From the NCBI RefSeq assembly GCF_028681615.1, contig NZ_JAQUHV010000003.1:124001-188000 (forward strand): a DNA stretch of 64,000 bases, written 5' to 3'. Of the stretch, positions 18,173 through 26,022 are shown piece by piece. The DNA is from Sulfuricurvum sp. GTDB lineage: Bacteria > Campylobacterota > Campylobacteria > Campylobacterales > Sulfurimonadaceae. Every line of letters begins with the position of its first letter. Positions within the stretch are counted from its first letter, which is position 1. The translations under genes were made by a program, and so were the position numbers. The notes under the pieces are model-generated. The model saw only the letters and a program-made list of their open reading frames with translations, did not search any database and had not been told where the DNA came from.

Positions 18173-18556
18173 ATGGGAAAAATTATATTAGCACTTTCAT
18201 TATTGGCGAGTTGCGCACTTGCCGAGCTCAAATGGGCACCGTCATACGATGCCGCATTGGCACAGGCGAAAAAAGAGAAAAAAAATGTGATGGTCATGCT
18301 CTCCAAAGAGGGGTGTCCTGCGTGTGACTACATGACGGATGTAGTTTTTGAAGAGAAAATGGTGATGTCCGAAGTAGCAAAATCGTATGTTCCGGTGCAT
18401 ATTGATATTCACAACGATTTTATTCCGGAAGGATTGGGATATATCGGAACCCCGACATTTCATTTTCTCGATGCAAACGGCAAAAAAATCGGTCGCTATG
18501 ACGGTGCCGCGAATGTCCCGAATTTCATGGGTATTTTGGGAAAATATAAAAAGTAA
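18173..18556 (+). CDS. Periplasmic thioredoxin-like protein
   Basis: A 127-residue exported protein with a signal peptide (1-17, LASCALA) and a thioredoxin fold with GCPACDYM active site near residues 46-53 and the cis-Pro loop IGTPTFHFLD near 94. It starts two bases after the dsbD stop, with AGGACA in the dsbD end as ribosome site, so it is co-translated with dsbD and is probably reduced by it. Similar small proteins act in cytochrome maturation or repair, but that is inference. Confidence 0.85.
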   Translation: MGKIILALSLLASCALAELKWAPSYDAALAQAKKEKKNVMVMLSKEGCPACDYMTDVVFEEKMVMSEVAKSYVPVHIDIHNDFIPEGLGYIGTPTFHFLDANGKKIGRYDGAANVPNFMGILGKYKK

Positions 18557-18611
18557 ACATAACAGCACTGTGTAGAACGATAATTGAATACCTTTAATAA
18601 AAAGGTTCTCA

Positions 18612-18995
18612 ATGTCCCCTTTACCGGATGCTTTAAAAGTCGGTGTAGACTCTATCGATAAAAGACACGAAGAGTTCTATGATTTGTATGAAATCCTCAA
18701 GAATGCTCCCGACAGTGAGCTTTTAGCCGCTTTTGATGCGGTTATACTCCATACTCAGAACCATTTCGCCGAAGAAGAGGCGGATATGGAACGGATCGTT
18801 TATCCGAACAAAGCCGAACATAAACAAGAACACCAAAAAGCGCTAGATGAGATGAAGTATTTTAGAGAGAAAGCATCAAGCGCCAAGCTGATGTTTGCCA
18901 AAGCATATGTGAAAGATCGGTTGGGGGATTGGTTTCGTAATCACTTGCTCAATATGGACAGCGATTTGGCTCGGGTGATTGCCCTAAGCCGCTAA
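18612..18995 (+). CDS. Bacteriohaemerythrin
   Basis: A 127-residue four-helix O2-binding protein with a non-haem di-iron centre. The full ligand set is visible: His19, His51 and Glu55 (HFAEEE), His70 and His74 (HKQEH), His111 and Asp116 (HLLNMD). No signal peptide or fused domain, so a soluble cytoplasmic single-domain form. Such proteins may deliver or scavenge O2 in microaerophiles. It has its own AAGG ribosome site and converges with the next gene. Confidence 0.92.
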   Translation: MSPLPDALKVGVDSIDKRHEEFYDLYEILKNAPDSELLAAFDAVILHTQNHFAEEEADMERIVYPNKAEHKQEHQKALDEMKYFREKASSAKLMFAKAYVKDRLGDWFRNHLLNMDSDLARVIALSR

Positions 18996-18999
18996 CGCA

Positions 19000-19527
19000 T
19001 TATTTGTTTTCGACCAATTTATCCAAAATATAGAGCTGCATATTTTTATGCGGTATCTCTTTGTCCAGCGCTTCCGAATAAATCTTCGCCACCTCTTTGG
19101 AATGAAGATCATAATCAAAATGGGGAAAATGGTTTTCCCATGCGTTTTTGATAATCTTCAGCGCAACTGTATCGATCAAGTACTCTTTATACAGGGCATA
19201 CGTCGCAAAGAACATCCCGGTAAATAAGATCGCCATAATAATCAGCAAATGGCAGTCGATTTTTGCTAAAAAGGGGTGAAATGCGATCGCAAAAGGTAAA
19301 ATGATCAGATTCCAAATTCCGATAAAGACCAGAAAACTTCTTCCGGTACTGAGTCGAAATCCGGGTATTTTCCCTTCCAGTTTCAATCCGTCCTGATACA
19401 TTTTATTGGTTTTGAGCAAATCCCTAAAGAGCATCGGACCGTCGCTGAGGGTAAAAACATACGGGATGATCTTCTCATCGGTAAAGTTATTTATTTTGGT
19501 TTTGATCCACGAAAAAATTCTAAACAT
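19000..19527 (-). CDS. Uncharacterised membrane protein
   Basis: A 175-residue protein with two strongly hydrophobic segments (about 65-85 and 92-112) flanked by charged cytoplasmic parts; the C-terminal 60 residues are hydrophilic and helical. I do not recognise the family. Its start overlaps the end of lpxB by eight bases, with AAGGA inside lpxB, so it belongs to the cytochrome c-lpxB transcript. A role with lipid A or the envelope is only suggested by this position. Confidence 0.7.
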   Translation of the reverse strand: MFRIFSWIKTKINNFTDEKIIPYVFTLSDGPMLFRDLLKTNKMYQDGLKLEGKIPGFRLSTGRSFLVFIGIWNLIILPFAIAFHPFLAKIDCHLLIIMAILFTGMFFATYALYKEYLIDTVALKIIKNAWENHFPHFDYDLHSKEVAKIYSEALDKEIPHKNMQLYILDKLVENK

Positions 19528-20569
19528 TGTGTTCCTTAATAATCTGACTTACGCGTGCCGCACTGCCGTGTTCCAGCAGACCCCGAAGATGTCCGGCATC
19601 GTTGAAAAACGCTTCTTTATCCATTTTCCTATAGGCATTATACAGATTTTGTGCCGTGACTTCGTTTTGGATGAATTCAGGATGAAGCGGACGTTGGTAT
19701 TCGTAAGAAAATAAGATATTTCCCAATCCGAGATAGTCAAGTTTAACCAGTCTCGATGCAATCGCATAATCGAGTTTTTTTGCTATATAGGTGAGGATAA
19801 ACGGCGTGCCGATTAGAGCCGCCTCCAGTGTTGCGGTACCGCTGCAGATAAAGGCAAAATCGGATTCCGCCAAACTCTGGTGCGCTTCATGGGTTATCTC
19901 AAACGTCGAAACATCACCGTAAAGCTCTGCAATTTGTTCCGTTGTAAAATGGGGAGGTATGACGAGCAATGCTCGAGAATCTAACATCGGGCGCAATTGC
20001 TGAAAAATAGGCATCAGGCGTTTAATCTCTCCCGGTCGGCTTCCCGGCATAAAAGTGATTTTCCCTGTAGGATCAAGACTCTCTTTTCGGATGGTGATCT
20101 CATCGAGAAGCGGATGACCGACATACTCTATGGGAGCTGTCGGGGAGTAATACATAGGTTCGAATGGGAGGATGGAGCATAGACGGGTAATCGTTTTTTC
20201 GAGTACGGGGATCCGTTTTTTCTTCCAAGCCCATGCTTGAGGGAGAATGTAGTAGATGATCTCTTTTTCCGGATAGCGTTTGCGTATCGCTTTCGCCAGG
20301 GGGAGGTTGAACCCCGATGAATCGATGAGAAGCACCTTGTCAACTTCTTCAGCCAATTCCACCATTTGATCTTTTAATCGGAAGAAAAAGGGGAGCTTTT
20401 TGATTGCATCTACAAATCCCATTACCGAGGTTGCGCGCAGATCGACGATACTCTCACCGAGAGATGCGTCAAAAATCCCTGATAAGATAACATCATCGCC
20501 CAACTCTTTGACGAGATAGTTTAAATGGACATTGGCAGAGTGTTCCAGTGCACTCACAAGTAGTTTCAT
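19520..20569 (-). CDS. lpxB: Lipid-A-disaccharide synthase
   Basis: LpxB joins UDP-2,3-diacylglucosamine and lipid X to form the lipid A disaccharide. The 349-residue glycosyltransferase shows the LpxB features SALEHSANVHLNYL (1-20), VMGFVDAIKKLPFF, LLIDSSGFNLPLAK, YYILPQAWAWKKKRI, YVGHPLLDE, FMPGSRPGEI and FICSGTATLEAALIGTPFILTY. It starts four bases inside the end of the upstream cytochrome gene and overlaps the following membrane protein gene. Confidence 0.95.
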   Translation of the reverse strand: MKLLVSALEHSANVHLNYLVKELGDDVILSGIFDASLGESIVDLRATSVMGFVDAIKKLPFFFRLKDQMVELAEEVDKVLLIDSSGFNLPLAKAIRKRYPEKEIIYYILPQAWAWKKKRIPVLEKTITRLCSILPFEPMYYSPTAPIEYVGHPLLDEITIRKESLDPTGKITFMPGSRPGEIKRLMPIFQQLRPMLDSRALLVIPPHFTTEQIAELYGDVSTFEITHEAHQSLAESDFAFICSGTATLEAALIGTPFILTYIAKKLDYAIASRLVKLDYLGLGNILFSYEYQRPLHPEFIQNEVTAQNLYNAYRKMDKEAFFNDAGHLRGLLEHGSAARVSQIIKEHNV

Positions 20570-20931
20570 GAACTGCCATCTCCTGTATTAGAATCATCGG
20601 GCTCATAATGCTTTTTACTTTTTTGTTCGTAATATTCACTTAGAAAAGTTGTAATGGCATCAATTTGGGAGTCGGTAAGTTTCATTGCAAAAGGGATCAT
20701 TAGCTGTGCCAGTTGTGTATCGCCTTGTTTGGATCTTAGCCGTTTTAGTTTAGAGGTCAATAATGCTTTACGACGATAAGCAAGGGCGGGGTAGATGTTG
20801 GTTCCTTCAGCGGAAATACCGTGACAGCCGTTGCACCCTTTTGAAAAATAGAGCTTCTTGCCTTGCTCATACGCTGATGGAGCAGCCATGAGTGCAATCA
20901 TAGGAAATATCAACAGTATGATTTTGCGCAC
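20566..20931 (-). CDS. Small monohaem cytochrome c
   Basis: A 121-residue exported class I cytochrome c. The signal peptide ends near residue 17 (ALMAAPSA); the haem site CNGCH is at 33-37, and a likely axial Met is in MIPFAMKLTDSQ near 85. The C-terminal 15 residues are charged and disordered. Start is GTG with AAGGGTTAGA before it. It is the first gene of a run with lpxB, an odd pairing. It could pass electrons from periplasmic dehydrogenases to an oxidase. Confidence 0.88.
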   Translation of the reverse strand: MRKIILLIFPMIALMAAPSAYEQGKKLYFSKGCNGCHGISAEGTNIYPALAYRRKALLTSKLKRLRSKQGDTQLAQLMIPFAMKLTDSQIDAITTFLSEYYEQKSKKHYEPDDSNTGDGSS

Positions 20932-20994
20932 TCTAACCCTTTTTAAACGTTACATAGATTAAAATGACGTAATTATAGCGAACGGGAGTTAATT

Positions 20995-22212
20995 ATGGTC
21001 ATTTCTGACGTCATTATCTGTGATGCACGAGGGCAACGCAAAGGCGATGTGAGAATCGAAGAGGGGGTTATTACCCAGATCGGTGAAAATCTCAGCGGTG
21101 ATGAAATACTAAAAGCCGAGGGGTGTTATTTGATCCCCGGCCTTGTGGATACCGATGTGCGGCTAAAAGATTCTCAGTTAAGCCGTACGAATCTTGAAAA
21201 GCTCTCGACCAGGGCTCTAAGCGGAGGAGTGACAACTGCCGTATTATCCAGTGATACCCACCCGCGAATCGACAATGAAATTACTCTCGAATTTGTGCAA
21301 CAACATCGTTATTTGCCCAACGGTGCAACGATTGAAAGTACCGTCAGTGCATTGAATGAATCGGGGGCGTTGAGTAATATCGCCATCATGCTCAAAAAAG
21401 GCTCGGTTGCTGTGCACACTGCAACGCTTGCCGATTACAATCTTATCAGCCGGATCGCCCAATATTTGAAAATGGCGAATAAAGCACTTTTTTATAAAGC
21501 GGAAGAGAAGAGTTTGACTGAAAGCGGAGTCATGTCGGATGGGGCAGTTGCCTCACAGCTCGGATTGCCGGGGATATCACCGCTCTCCGAAGTGGTGCAT
21601 GTCGCTTCGATGATTGAAATAGCACGTCACTTCGGAATTAAAATTGTATTTAAAAGTATCACAGAACCCCGATCGATTGAGTTGATTACGGCTGCAAGAA
21701 AAGCGGGAGTGACTGTGGAATGCGAAGTAGCGATTCACCATCTCTTTAAAAACGATTCAGCATGTTTAGGGTTTGACACCGATGCCAAGATCAATCCGCC
21801 GTTGGTGAATGAAGCTAAACGTTTAGAGCTAATTGACGCGTTGAGACGTGGAGATATACATTCGCTCACATCACTTCATCAGCCGAATTCCGATATACAT
21901 AAAGATATTACGTTTTACGATGCGCATGTGGGGACAACTTCTATTGCCGAGTATCTACCGTTGCTTTATACGTATTTGATTCAAAAAAATGTGATAGACA
22001 TGTCAAAATTGGTAGAGGTTGCATCTAATGCACCTGCAGAACAAATCGGGATACATGCAGGGGAAATCAAGGTAGGTTCATCGATTGATATGATTTTGTT
22101 TGATCCATCTCAAACGACGCAGGTCACTCACCATCACAGCCTCTATAAAAATGAAATACTACAAGGTAAAGTGATAATGGCACTTTGCCGGGGTGAAGTA
22201 ACCCGATTTTAG
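20995..22212 (+). CDS. Dihydroorotase-like protein without the metal-binding HxH
   Basis: A 405-residue protein of the class I dihydroorotase fold (amidohydrolase superfamily): N-terminal beta domain, GCYLIPGLVDTDVRLKD, SGGVTTAV, and the C-terminal VASNAPAEQIGI...GSSIDMILFDP. Active enzymes have D-x-H-x-H-L-R after the first strand; here positions 54 and 56 are Asp and Arg, and the later TDHAPH-like Asp loop reads TSLHQPNSD. The conserved IHHLF is kept. It is probably the inactive dihydroorotase homologue that supports aspartate carbamoyltransferase assembly in some bacteria; C. jejuni has a pyrC2 of this kind by memory. Confidence 0.82.
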   Translation: MVISDVIICDARGQRKGDVRIEEGVITQIGENLSGDEILKAEGCYLIPGLVDTDVRLKDSQLSRTNLEKLSTRALSGGVTTAVLSSDTHPRIDNEITLEFVQQHRYLPNGATIESTVSALNESGALSNIAIMLKKGSVAVHTATLADYNLISRIAQYLKMANKALFYKAEEKSLTESGVMSDGAVASQLGLPGISPLSEVVHVASMIEIARHFGIKIVFKSITEPRSIELITAARKAGVTVECEVAIHHLFKNDSACLGFDTDAKINPPLVNEAKRLELIDALRRGDIHSLTSLHQPNSDIHKDITFYDAHVGTTSIAEYLPLLYTYLIQKNVIDMSKLVEVASNAPAEQIGIHAGEIKVGSSIDMILFDPSQTTQVTHHHSLYKNEILQGKVIMALCRGEVTRF

Positions 22213-22221
22213 CAGTGGAAG

Positions 22222-22240
22222 GGAGAATGATTTATTCTCC
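22222..22240. other. Hairpin between pyrC-like gene and small membrane ORF
   Basis: GGAGAAT and ATTCTCC pair perfectly (7 bp) around GATTT. It lies ten bases after the dihydroorotase-like stop and covers the stop of the small minus-strand ORF. No T tract follows on either strand, so it is a possible shared 3' end structure and not a proven terminator. Confidence 0.4.
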
Positions 22241-22339
22241 TCGCTCTCCAAAAAAACTTACCAATATATAAAGAACTGCAAAAATAAGTGGTACAAAATA
22301 CAAGAGAATATAAGGATTTTCCAAATCTAAAAAATTCAT
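22232..22339 (-). CDS. Small single-span membrane protein (35 residues)
   Basis: ATG at 22339, preceded by AAAAAGGGGGTC, opens a 35-residue frame beginning MNFLDLENPYILLYF and ending SFFGERGE. Residues 9-29 are one hydrophobic helix. It lies 13 bases downstream of the chorismate mutase gene on the same strand. The strong ribosome site and clean single-helix profile support a real small gene. Function unknown; small subunits of respiratory complexes look like this, but nothing here links it to one. Confidence 0.6.
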   Translation of the reverse strand: MNFLDLENPYILLYFVPLIFAVLYILVSFFGERGE

Positions 22340-22352
22340 TTTGACCCCCTTT

Positions 22353-22652
22353 TTAAAGTGATTTAGCGTTCCTGAATTCAGAAATTTCCGCTTCGACCAT
22401 AGCATCAATCATAATAGAATAGAGTTTCGTTAAAAGATTGGGAGAGACTCCAAATTCCATAGCACGTGATCTGACCCGATCCATAACTGCTTCCATCCGT
22501 TCATTTGCTTTTATTTCATCTATAGAATGTTTGAAGTTTGCGGCTTGTTTAACGTATGCGTTACGAGCGGCAATCAGTTCGACGATTCGGTCATCCAGGT
22601 CATCAATATGATGACGTACCTCTTCCAAGCTTTGGCAATCGTTAATTTCCAT
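22353..22652 (-). CDS. Chorismate mutase type II (AroQ fold)
   Basis: A 99-residue all-helical protein with the chorismate mutase type II pattern: SLEEVRHHIDDLDDRIVELIAARNAYVKQAANFK at the N-terminus (Arg and Asp of the active site), then ERMEAVMDRVRSRAMEFGV and a final helix. It should convert chorismate to prephenate for Phe/Tyr, or act as a PchB-like isochorismate-pyruvate lyase, which shares the fold. I choose ATG 22652 because AGAAGG lies eight bases before it; a GTG two codons earlier is too close to that site. Confidence 0.85.
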   Translation of the reverse strand: MEINDCQSLEEVRHHIDDLDDRIVELIAARNAYVKQAANFKHSIDEIKANERMEAVMDRVRSRAMEFGVSPNLLTKLYSIMIDAMVEAEISEFRNAKSL

Positions 22653-22704
22653 ACTCACACCTTCTTGATATTAAATGATTTCCTTAATCATAGCATTTTG
22701 TACT

Positions 22705-22877
22705 TTAATGTGACCACGAATTATGCATCACATTAATATCACACAAAATCATAAATTAAACATATCAATATGTAAATTTTTTTTGTTACTAATGTGATAA
22801 ACAACTCTTTTTTCGCTATTTTCAGGCTATTTTAGTGATAAGTATGTGAGATTTAATCCGGCTTAATAATTCACATA
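22705..22877. promoter_or_regulatory. Upstream region of the sox cluster with six TGTGA/TCACA boxes
   Basis: This AT-rich gap of about 320 bases (22653-22972) has no gene. It contains six TGTGA or TCACA pentamers (22709, 22728, 22739, 22793, 22845, 22871 as first bases). TTAATGTGA and TCACATTAA make a perfect 9-bp inverted repeat with a 14-base spacer (22705-22736). Two pairs are direct repeats with an 11-base period: ATCAC-N6-ATCAC at 22727-22742 on the plus strand, and CTCAC-N6-ATCAC at 22850-22835 on the minus strand. A TATACT hexamer at 22949-22954 may be the sox -10. This suggests regulated transcription by a CRP/FNR- or OmpR-type protein. Confidence 0.5.
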
Positions 22878-22972
22878 AGATAAGTATTATTAATATTTAA
22901 AAATCATTAAGGTTAGCGTAGATACACTGCTGGCCGATACAAAAATCTTATACTTAAACGAAGGAGTTTACG

Positions 22973-24334
22973 ATGGCGCTATCAAGAAGAGACGCAATGA
23001 AATTTACCGGATTGGCGGCAGTTACTGTTGCTGCATCAAGCGGTTATGCAAAAGGAAATGAGGGGGGAGCTAAAGCTGCATCACAAAGCATTTTGCTTTC
23101 ACCCGCTCCGATTCCTGCAGCTAAAGGACCACGTGTAGTAATCGTCGGTGCAGGGCCGTCAGGTTTGACGATCGCTAAATATGTTAAAAAGGCCAATCCG
23201 AAAGTTGATGTTGTTTTGATGGATAAACGATCCGTCTTTATGTCGGGGTTTATCAGTAACTTGGTAGCGACCGGAGTGTTGCCTTTGGATTTTATTACCC
23301 ACGATTTTTTAGAAGGTGCCCGTAACGGTAACTATACATTTTTACAAGCGACAGCACACGAAATTGATCGTACGTCTAAGACGGTTTATACCAATGAAGG
23401 TATCGTAAAATATGACGTATTGGTATTGGCTCCGGGGATCGATTACGATTACTCAAAATGGACCAAAGGTGATATCGAGCTTGAAACAGCACTAAGAACA
23501 AAATTCCCGGGTGCATTCATCGCCGGTAGTGAAACGTTGACCCTTAAATCTAAAATCGAAAACATGGAAGGCGGCGTGTTCGTTCAAACTGTTCCCGGAG
23601 GAAACTACCGTTGTTTGCCTGGGCCGTATGAGCGCAGCTGTTTGATCGCGGATTACATGAAACGCAATAAGATCAAAGGTAAAGTGGTCATCTTGGATGA
23701 AAATCCAAACATTACGATCAAAGCCGACGGTTTCCACTCCGCGTTTGAAAAATTATATAAAGATTACATCACCTATATGCCGAGTACAACCATTACCAGT
23801 ATCGATCCGAATAAACAAAAAATCGTTACTGAACTCGGTGAAGAGATCGATTTCACAGACGCAGCCCTTTACAGCCGTGTCCGTGGTAATAAATTGCTCG
23901 AAATTGCCGGTGTGGCGAAAGACAGTGTATTTAACAAAGGTGAAGCGAACATCGATCCGTTTACCTACCAAGTTATCGGGGATAAAAACGTATTCTGTAC
24001 AGGTGACGTTCGTCCGATGGGCTTCTCTAAATCGGGAAATACAGCGAATACCGAAGGTAAAATTGTTGCTAACAACATTGTTAAATACCTTGCAGGAACA
24101 GAACTTAGCCAAAAAACATGGACTTCTCCTCTTACCGTTTGTTATTCTGCCGTTGCGGGTGATCCGATGCGCGCTATTTCAGTTCACGCTGAATATGCCT
24201 ATGATGAAACCAAAAAATCATTCGGCTTTGCCAATGCCGGTACTATGGAAAAATGGGACGGTGCTGACGGTCTTGCCGGAGGTAAAGGACTTGTTGAATG
24301 GGGTAAAGGTCTTTATCGCGACTTTTTCAACTAA
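22973..24334 (+). CDS. Flavocytochrome c sulfide dehydrogenase, flavoprotein subunit (SoxF/FccB type)
   Basis: A 453-residue periplasmic FAD protein that should oxidise sulfide or a Sox-bound sulfur atom and pass electrons to a cytochrome c. The N-terminal LSRRDAMKFTGLAAVTVAAS is a Tat signal. The FAD loop RVVIVGAGPSGLTIAKYV is at 54-71; the redox cysteines expected in FccB are present as YRCLPGPYE (Cys214) and VCYSA (Cys390), and FCTGDVRPMG is the second FAD motif. No cytochrome subunit is fused or adjacent, but a small cytochrome gene ends the cluster. A strong hairpin separates it from soxY. Confidence 0.92.
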   Translation: MALSRRDAMKFTGLAAVTVAASSGYAKGNEGGAKAASQSILLSPAPIPAAKGPRVVIVGAGPSGLTIAKYVKKANPKVDVVLMDKRSVFMSGFISNLVATGVLPLDFITHDFLEGARNGNYTFLQATAHEIDRTSKTVYTNEGIVKYDVLVLAPGIDYDYSKWTKGDIELETALRTKFPGAFIAGSETLTLKSKIENMEGGVFVQTVPGGNYRCLPGPYERSCLIADYMKRNKIKGKVVILDENPNITIKADGFHSAFEKLYKDYITYMPSTTITSIDPNKQKIVTELGEEIDFTDAALYSRVRGNKLLEIAGVAKDSVFNKGEANIDPFTYQVIGDKNVFCTGDVRPMGFSKSGNTANTEGKIVANNIVKYLAGTELSQKTWTSPLTVCYSAVAGDPMRAISVHAEYAYDETKKSFGFANAGTMEKWDGADGLAGGKGLVEWGKGLYRDFFN

Positions 24335-24342
24335 TTCTTTTT

Positions 24343-24366
24343 CTTGTACGGGAATCCCCGTACAAG
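24343..24366 (+). promoter_or_regulatory. Ten-base-pair hairpin between the flavoprotein gene and soxY
   Basis: CTTGTACGGG and CCCGTACAAG form a perfect 10-bp stem with an AATC loop, starting eight bases after the flavoprotein stop. No T tract follows (GTAAATTC), so it is more likely a 3' stabilising or processing structure that uncouples the flavoprotein message from soxYZ than a full terminator. Confidence 0.6.
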
Positions 24367-24388
24367 GTAAATTCAAGCAATTATAAAA

Positions 24389-24416
24389 TTGTTTAAATTT
24401 GTCTTGCAGTTATAAT
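24389..24416 (+). promoter_or_regulatory. Candidate promoter for soxYZ
   Basis: TTGTTT (24389-24394), 16 bases, and TATAAT (24411-24416) fit a sigma-70 promoter. Transcription would begin near 24423, leaving about 26 bases of leader before the soxY ATG at 24449. This supports the shorter SoxY start and separate control of soxYZ and the genes after it. Confidence 0.5.
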
Positions 24417-24448
24417 ACAAGATGATTTTTTTTGAAAGAGAGGAAAAT

Positions 24449-24919
24449 ATGGAAAGACGCAGTTTCATAAAAGGGACATTTGCCCTTGCAACCATCGGAT
24501 TGCTCAATCCGGTTCTTTTCCGCCATGGATTGAGTGCGGCGGAAGAGGCGGTAGAGATGCCGTTTGCTGAGTTGCTGAATGATTATTTGTCGGGGAAAAA
24601 GGCGGAAGACGGAAGTTCTATCATGACACTTAATATCCCTGAAGCACCTGAAAACGGTGCGGTTGTCCCAGTAGAGGTGACTATTAATCATCCGATGAGC
24701 GCCGATAACTATATTAGCAATATTACGGTTCTAACGACAAAAAACAAAGCTAACAAAGCAATCTCTTTTGATTTGACTCCCGCAAGCGGTATCGCATACT
24801 TGTACGTCAACGTCAAAATGGGTCAAACCCAAGATGTCGTAATTTTGGCAAAGACCAATAAAGGGAAAATTTTTAAAGCATCACAAAATGTCAGAGTCGC
24901 TCTCGGCGGATGCGGTTGA
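24449..24919 (+). CDS. soxY: Sulfur carrier protein SoxY
   Basis: SoxY carries sulfur intermediates on a C-terminal cysteine in the periplasmic Sox cycle. This 156-residue protein has a Tat-type signal (MERRSFIKGTFALATIG), an immunoglobulin-like core (GAVVPVEVTINHPMSADNYISNI) and ends VALGGCG, the swinging arm with its single carrier Cys. The usual motif is GGCGG, so the last Gly is missing. The ATG at 24449 follows GAGAGGAAAAT; an upstream in-frame ATG at 24422 would fall at the predicted transcription start. soxZ follows after 13 bases. Confidence 0.93.
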   Translation: MERRSFIKGTFALATIGLLNPVLFRHGLSAAEEAVEMPFAELLNDYLSGKKAEDGSSIMTLNIPEAPENGAVVPVEVTINHPMSADNYISNITVLTTKNKANKAISFDLTPASGIAYLYVNVKMGQTQDVVILAKTNKGKIFKASQNVRVALGGCG

Positions 24920-24932
24920 GGAGGAGATAGAA

Positions 24933-25265
24933 ATGGAATTAAGAGGCGTAGTAAAAATTTTAGACCAAAGTTATAAAGTAGGTGATGTGGTGAAAGCCAA
25001 AATCATCATTATTCATAAAATGGATACGGGATTTACCAAAGATAAAGAATCCGGTAAAACATTTCCCCGTTTTTATATGAAAGAAATTACCGCTACGTAT
25101 AACGGAACAACAGTGGCTCATTTTGATTTGGATGTAGCAACAAGTCAAAATCCCGTGATTCAGTTTCCGTTAAAAGTGACCGGTCCGGGGACATTGGTAG
25201 TTGATTTTGTTAATTCAGAAGATGACAAAGCGCAAAAAACGGTAGCCATAACCCCAGCAGGCTAA
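24933..25265 (+). CDS. soxZ: Sulfur carrier partner SoxZ
   Basis: SoxZ forms a tight heterodimer with SoxY; it has no signal of its own and is exported with Tat-dependent SoxY. The 110-residue beta-sandwich shows the SoxZ start MELRGVVKILDQSYKVGDVV and HKMDTGFTKDKESGKTFPRF, typical of the family. I choose ATG 24933, seven bases after GGAGGAGA; earlier ATGs overlap soxY and read through its end. It is followed after nine to eighteen bases by a Rieske-type gene. Confidence 0.94.
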   Translation: MELRGVVKILDQSYKVGDVVKAKIIIIHKMDTGFTKDKESGKTFPRFYMKEITATYNGTTVAHFDLDVATSQNPVIQFPLKVTGPGTLVVDFVNSEDDKAQKTVAITPAG

Positions 25266-25283
25266 AGAGAGGGAATGATTAGA

Positions 25284-26012
25284 ATGGAACGTAGAGGATT
25301 TTTGAAAGTTATGGCGGCGGGTGCTGCGATTGTAGCAGTAAACCCTTCACTCATTCGCGGGACACTGTACGCGGATGACGGACGACTTTATATGGCGTAT
25401 GAAAAAGTACAGCTTGTAGATAGTGCAGGTAATCCTATTAAGGCTTCTTCCCTTGAAAAAGAGGTAACCTATATTTTTAACTACCCGTATGCATCTACTC
25501 CATGTATGATTATCAATCTTCCTGAACCGACTCAGCAAGAGGTAACTCTAAAATCGGAAGCGGGTGAAGAGTATGTTTGGAAAAGCGGTGTAGGCAAAGA
25601 TCGTACGATTGTCGCCTACAGTGCAATTTGTGCCCATCAATTGACCCATCCGACACCGAATGACAGTTTTATCAAATATGTTCCGAAAGCGACACCGACG
25701 ATGGCATACAGTAAAAGCGGTATTATCGTATGTTCATCGCATCTCTCGGCATATGATGCTTCCGCCGGTGCAAAAGTGTTAGGCGGCGCAGCGTCACAGC
25801 CGCTTGCCGCAATTGTACTTACCGTAGCGGATGATGATACCATCTGGGCAGTCGGTGTTTTGGGATCGGATAAGTTTCAGGATTATTTCAGAGCGTTTAA
25901 ACCGGAGTTAAAAGATTTTTACAATGGAATCGCACAAGGGAAACAGCTGGTATCGATTTCAGCCAAAACGGTTAAATTGACTGAGTATTCTAAAGAAATC
26001 ATTCAGTACTAA
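25284..26012 (+). CDS. Periplasmic Rieske-type iron-sulfur protein of the sox cluster
   Basis: A 242-residue protein with a twin-arginine signal (MERRGFLKVMAAGAAIVAV) and a Rieske-like cluster site: Cys116-x-His118 (CAHQLTHP) and Cys150-x2-His153 (CSSHLSAYD). The extra cysteines that make the disulfide in bc1-type Rieske proteins (C-x-H-x-G-C and C-P-C-H) are absent, so a lower-potential or less buried cluster is likely. No b or c1 subunit gene is nearby. It probably moves electrons between the Sox proteins and a cytochrome, or tethers the system to the membrane if the signal is uncleaved. Start chosen by AGAGGG spacing. Confidence 0.8.
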   Translation: MERRGFLKVMAAGAAIVAVNPSLIRGTLYADDGRLYMAYEKVQLVDSAGNPIKASSLEKEVTYIFNYPYASTPCMIINLPEPTQQEVTLKSEAGEEYVWKSGVGKDRTIVAYSAICAHQLTHPTPNDSFIKYVPKATPTMAYSKSGIIVCSSHLSAYDASAGAKVLGGAASQPLAAIVLTVADDDTIWAVGVLGSDKFQDYFRAFKPELKDFYNGIAQGKQLVSISAKTVKLTEYSKEIIQY

Positions 26013-26022
26013 AGGGATGTCT

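Noticed and set aside
22709-22732. Canonical CRP site (TGTGA-N6-TCACA)
   Set aside because: The two pentamers are separated by 14 bases, not six, so a standard CRP/FNR dimer would not fit.
23697-24386. 229-codon frame on the plus strand inside the flavoprotein gene
   Set aside because: It is out of frame with a well supported FCSD flavoprotein, and its product is low-complexity and unrecognised.
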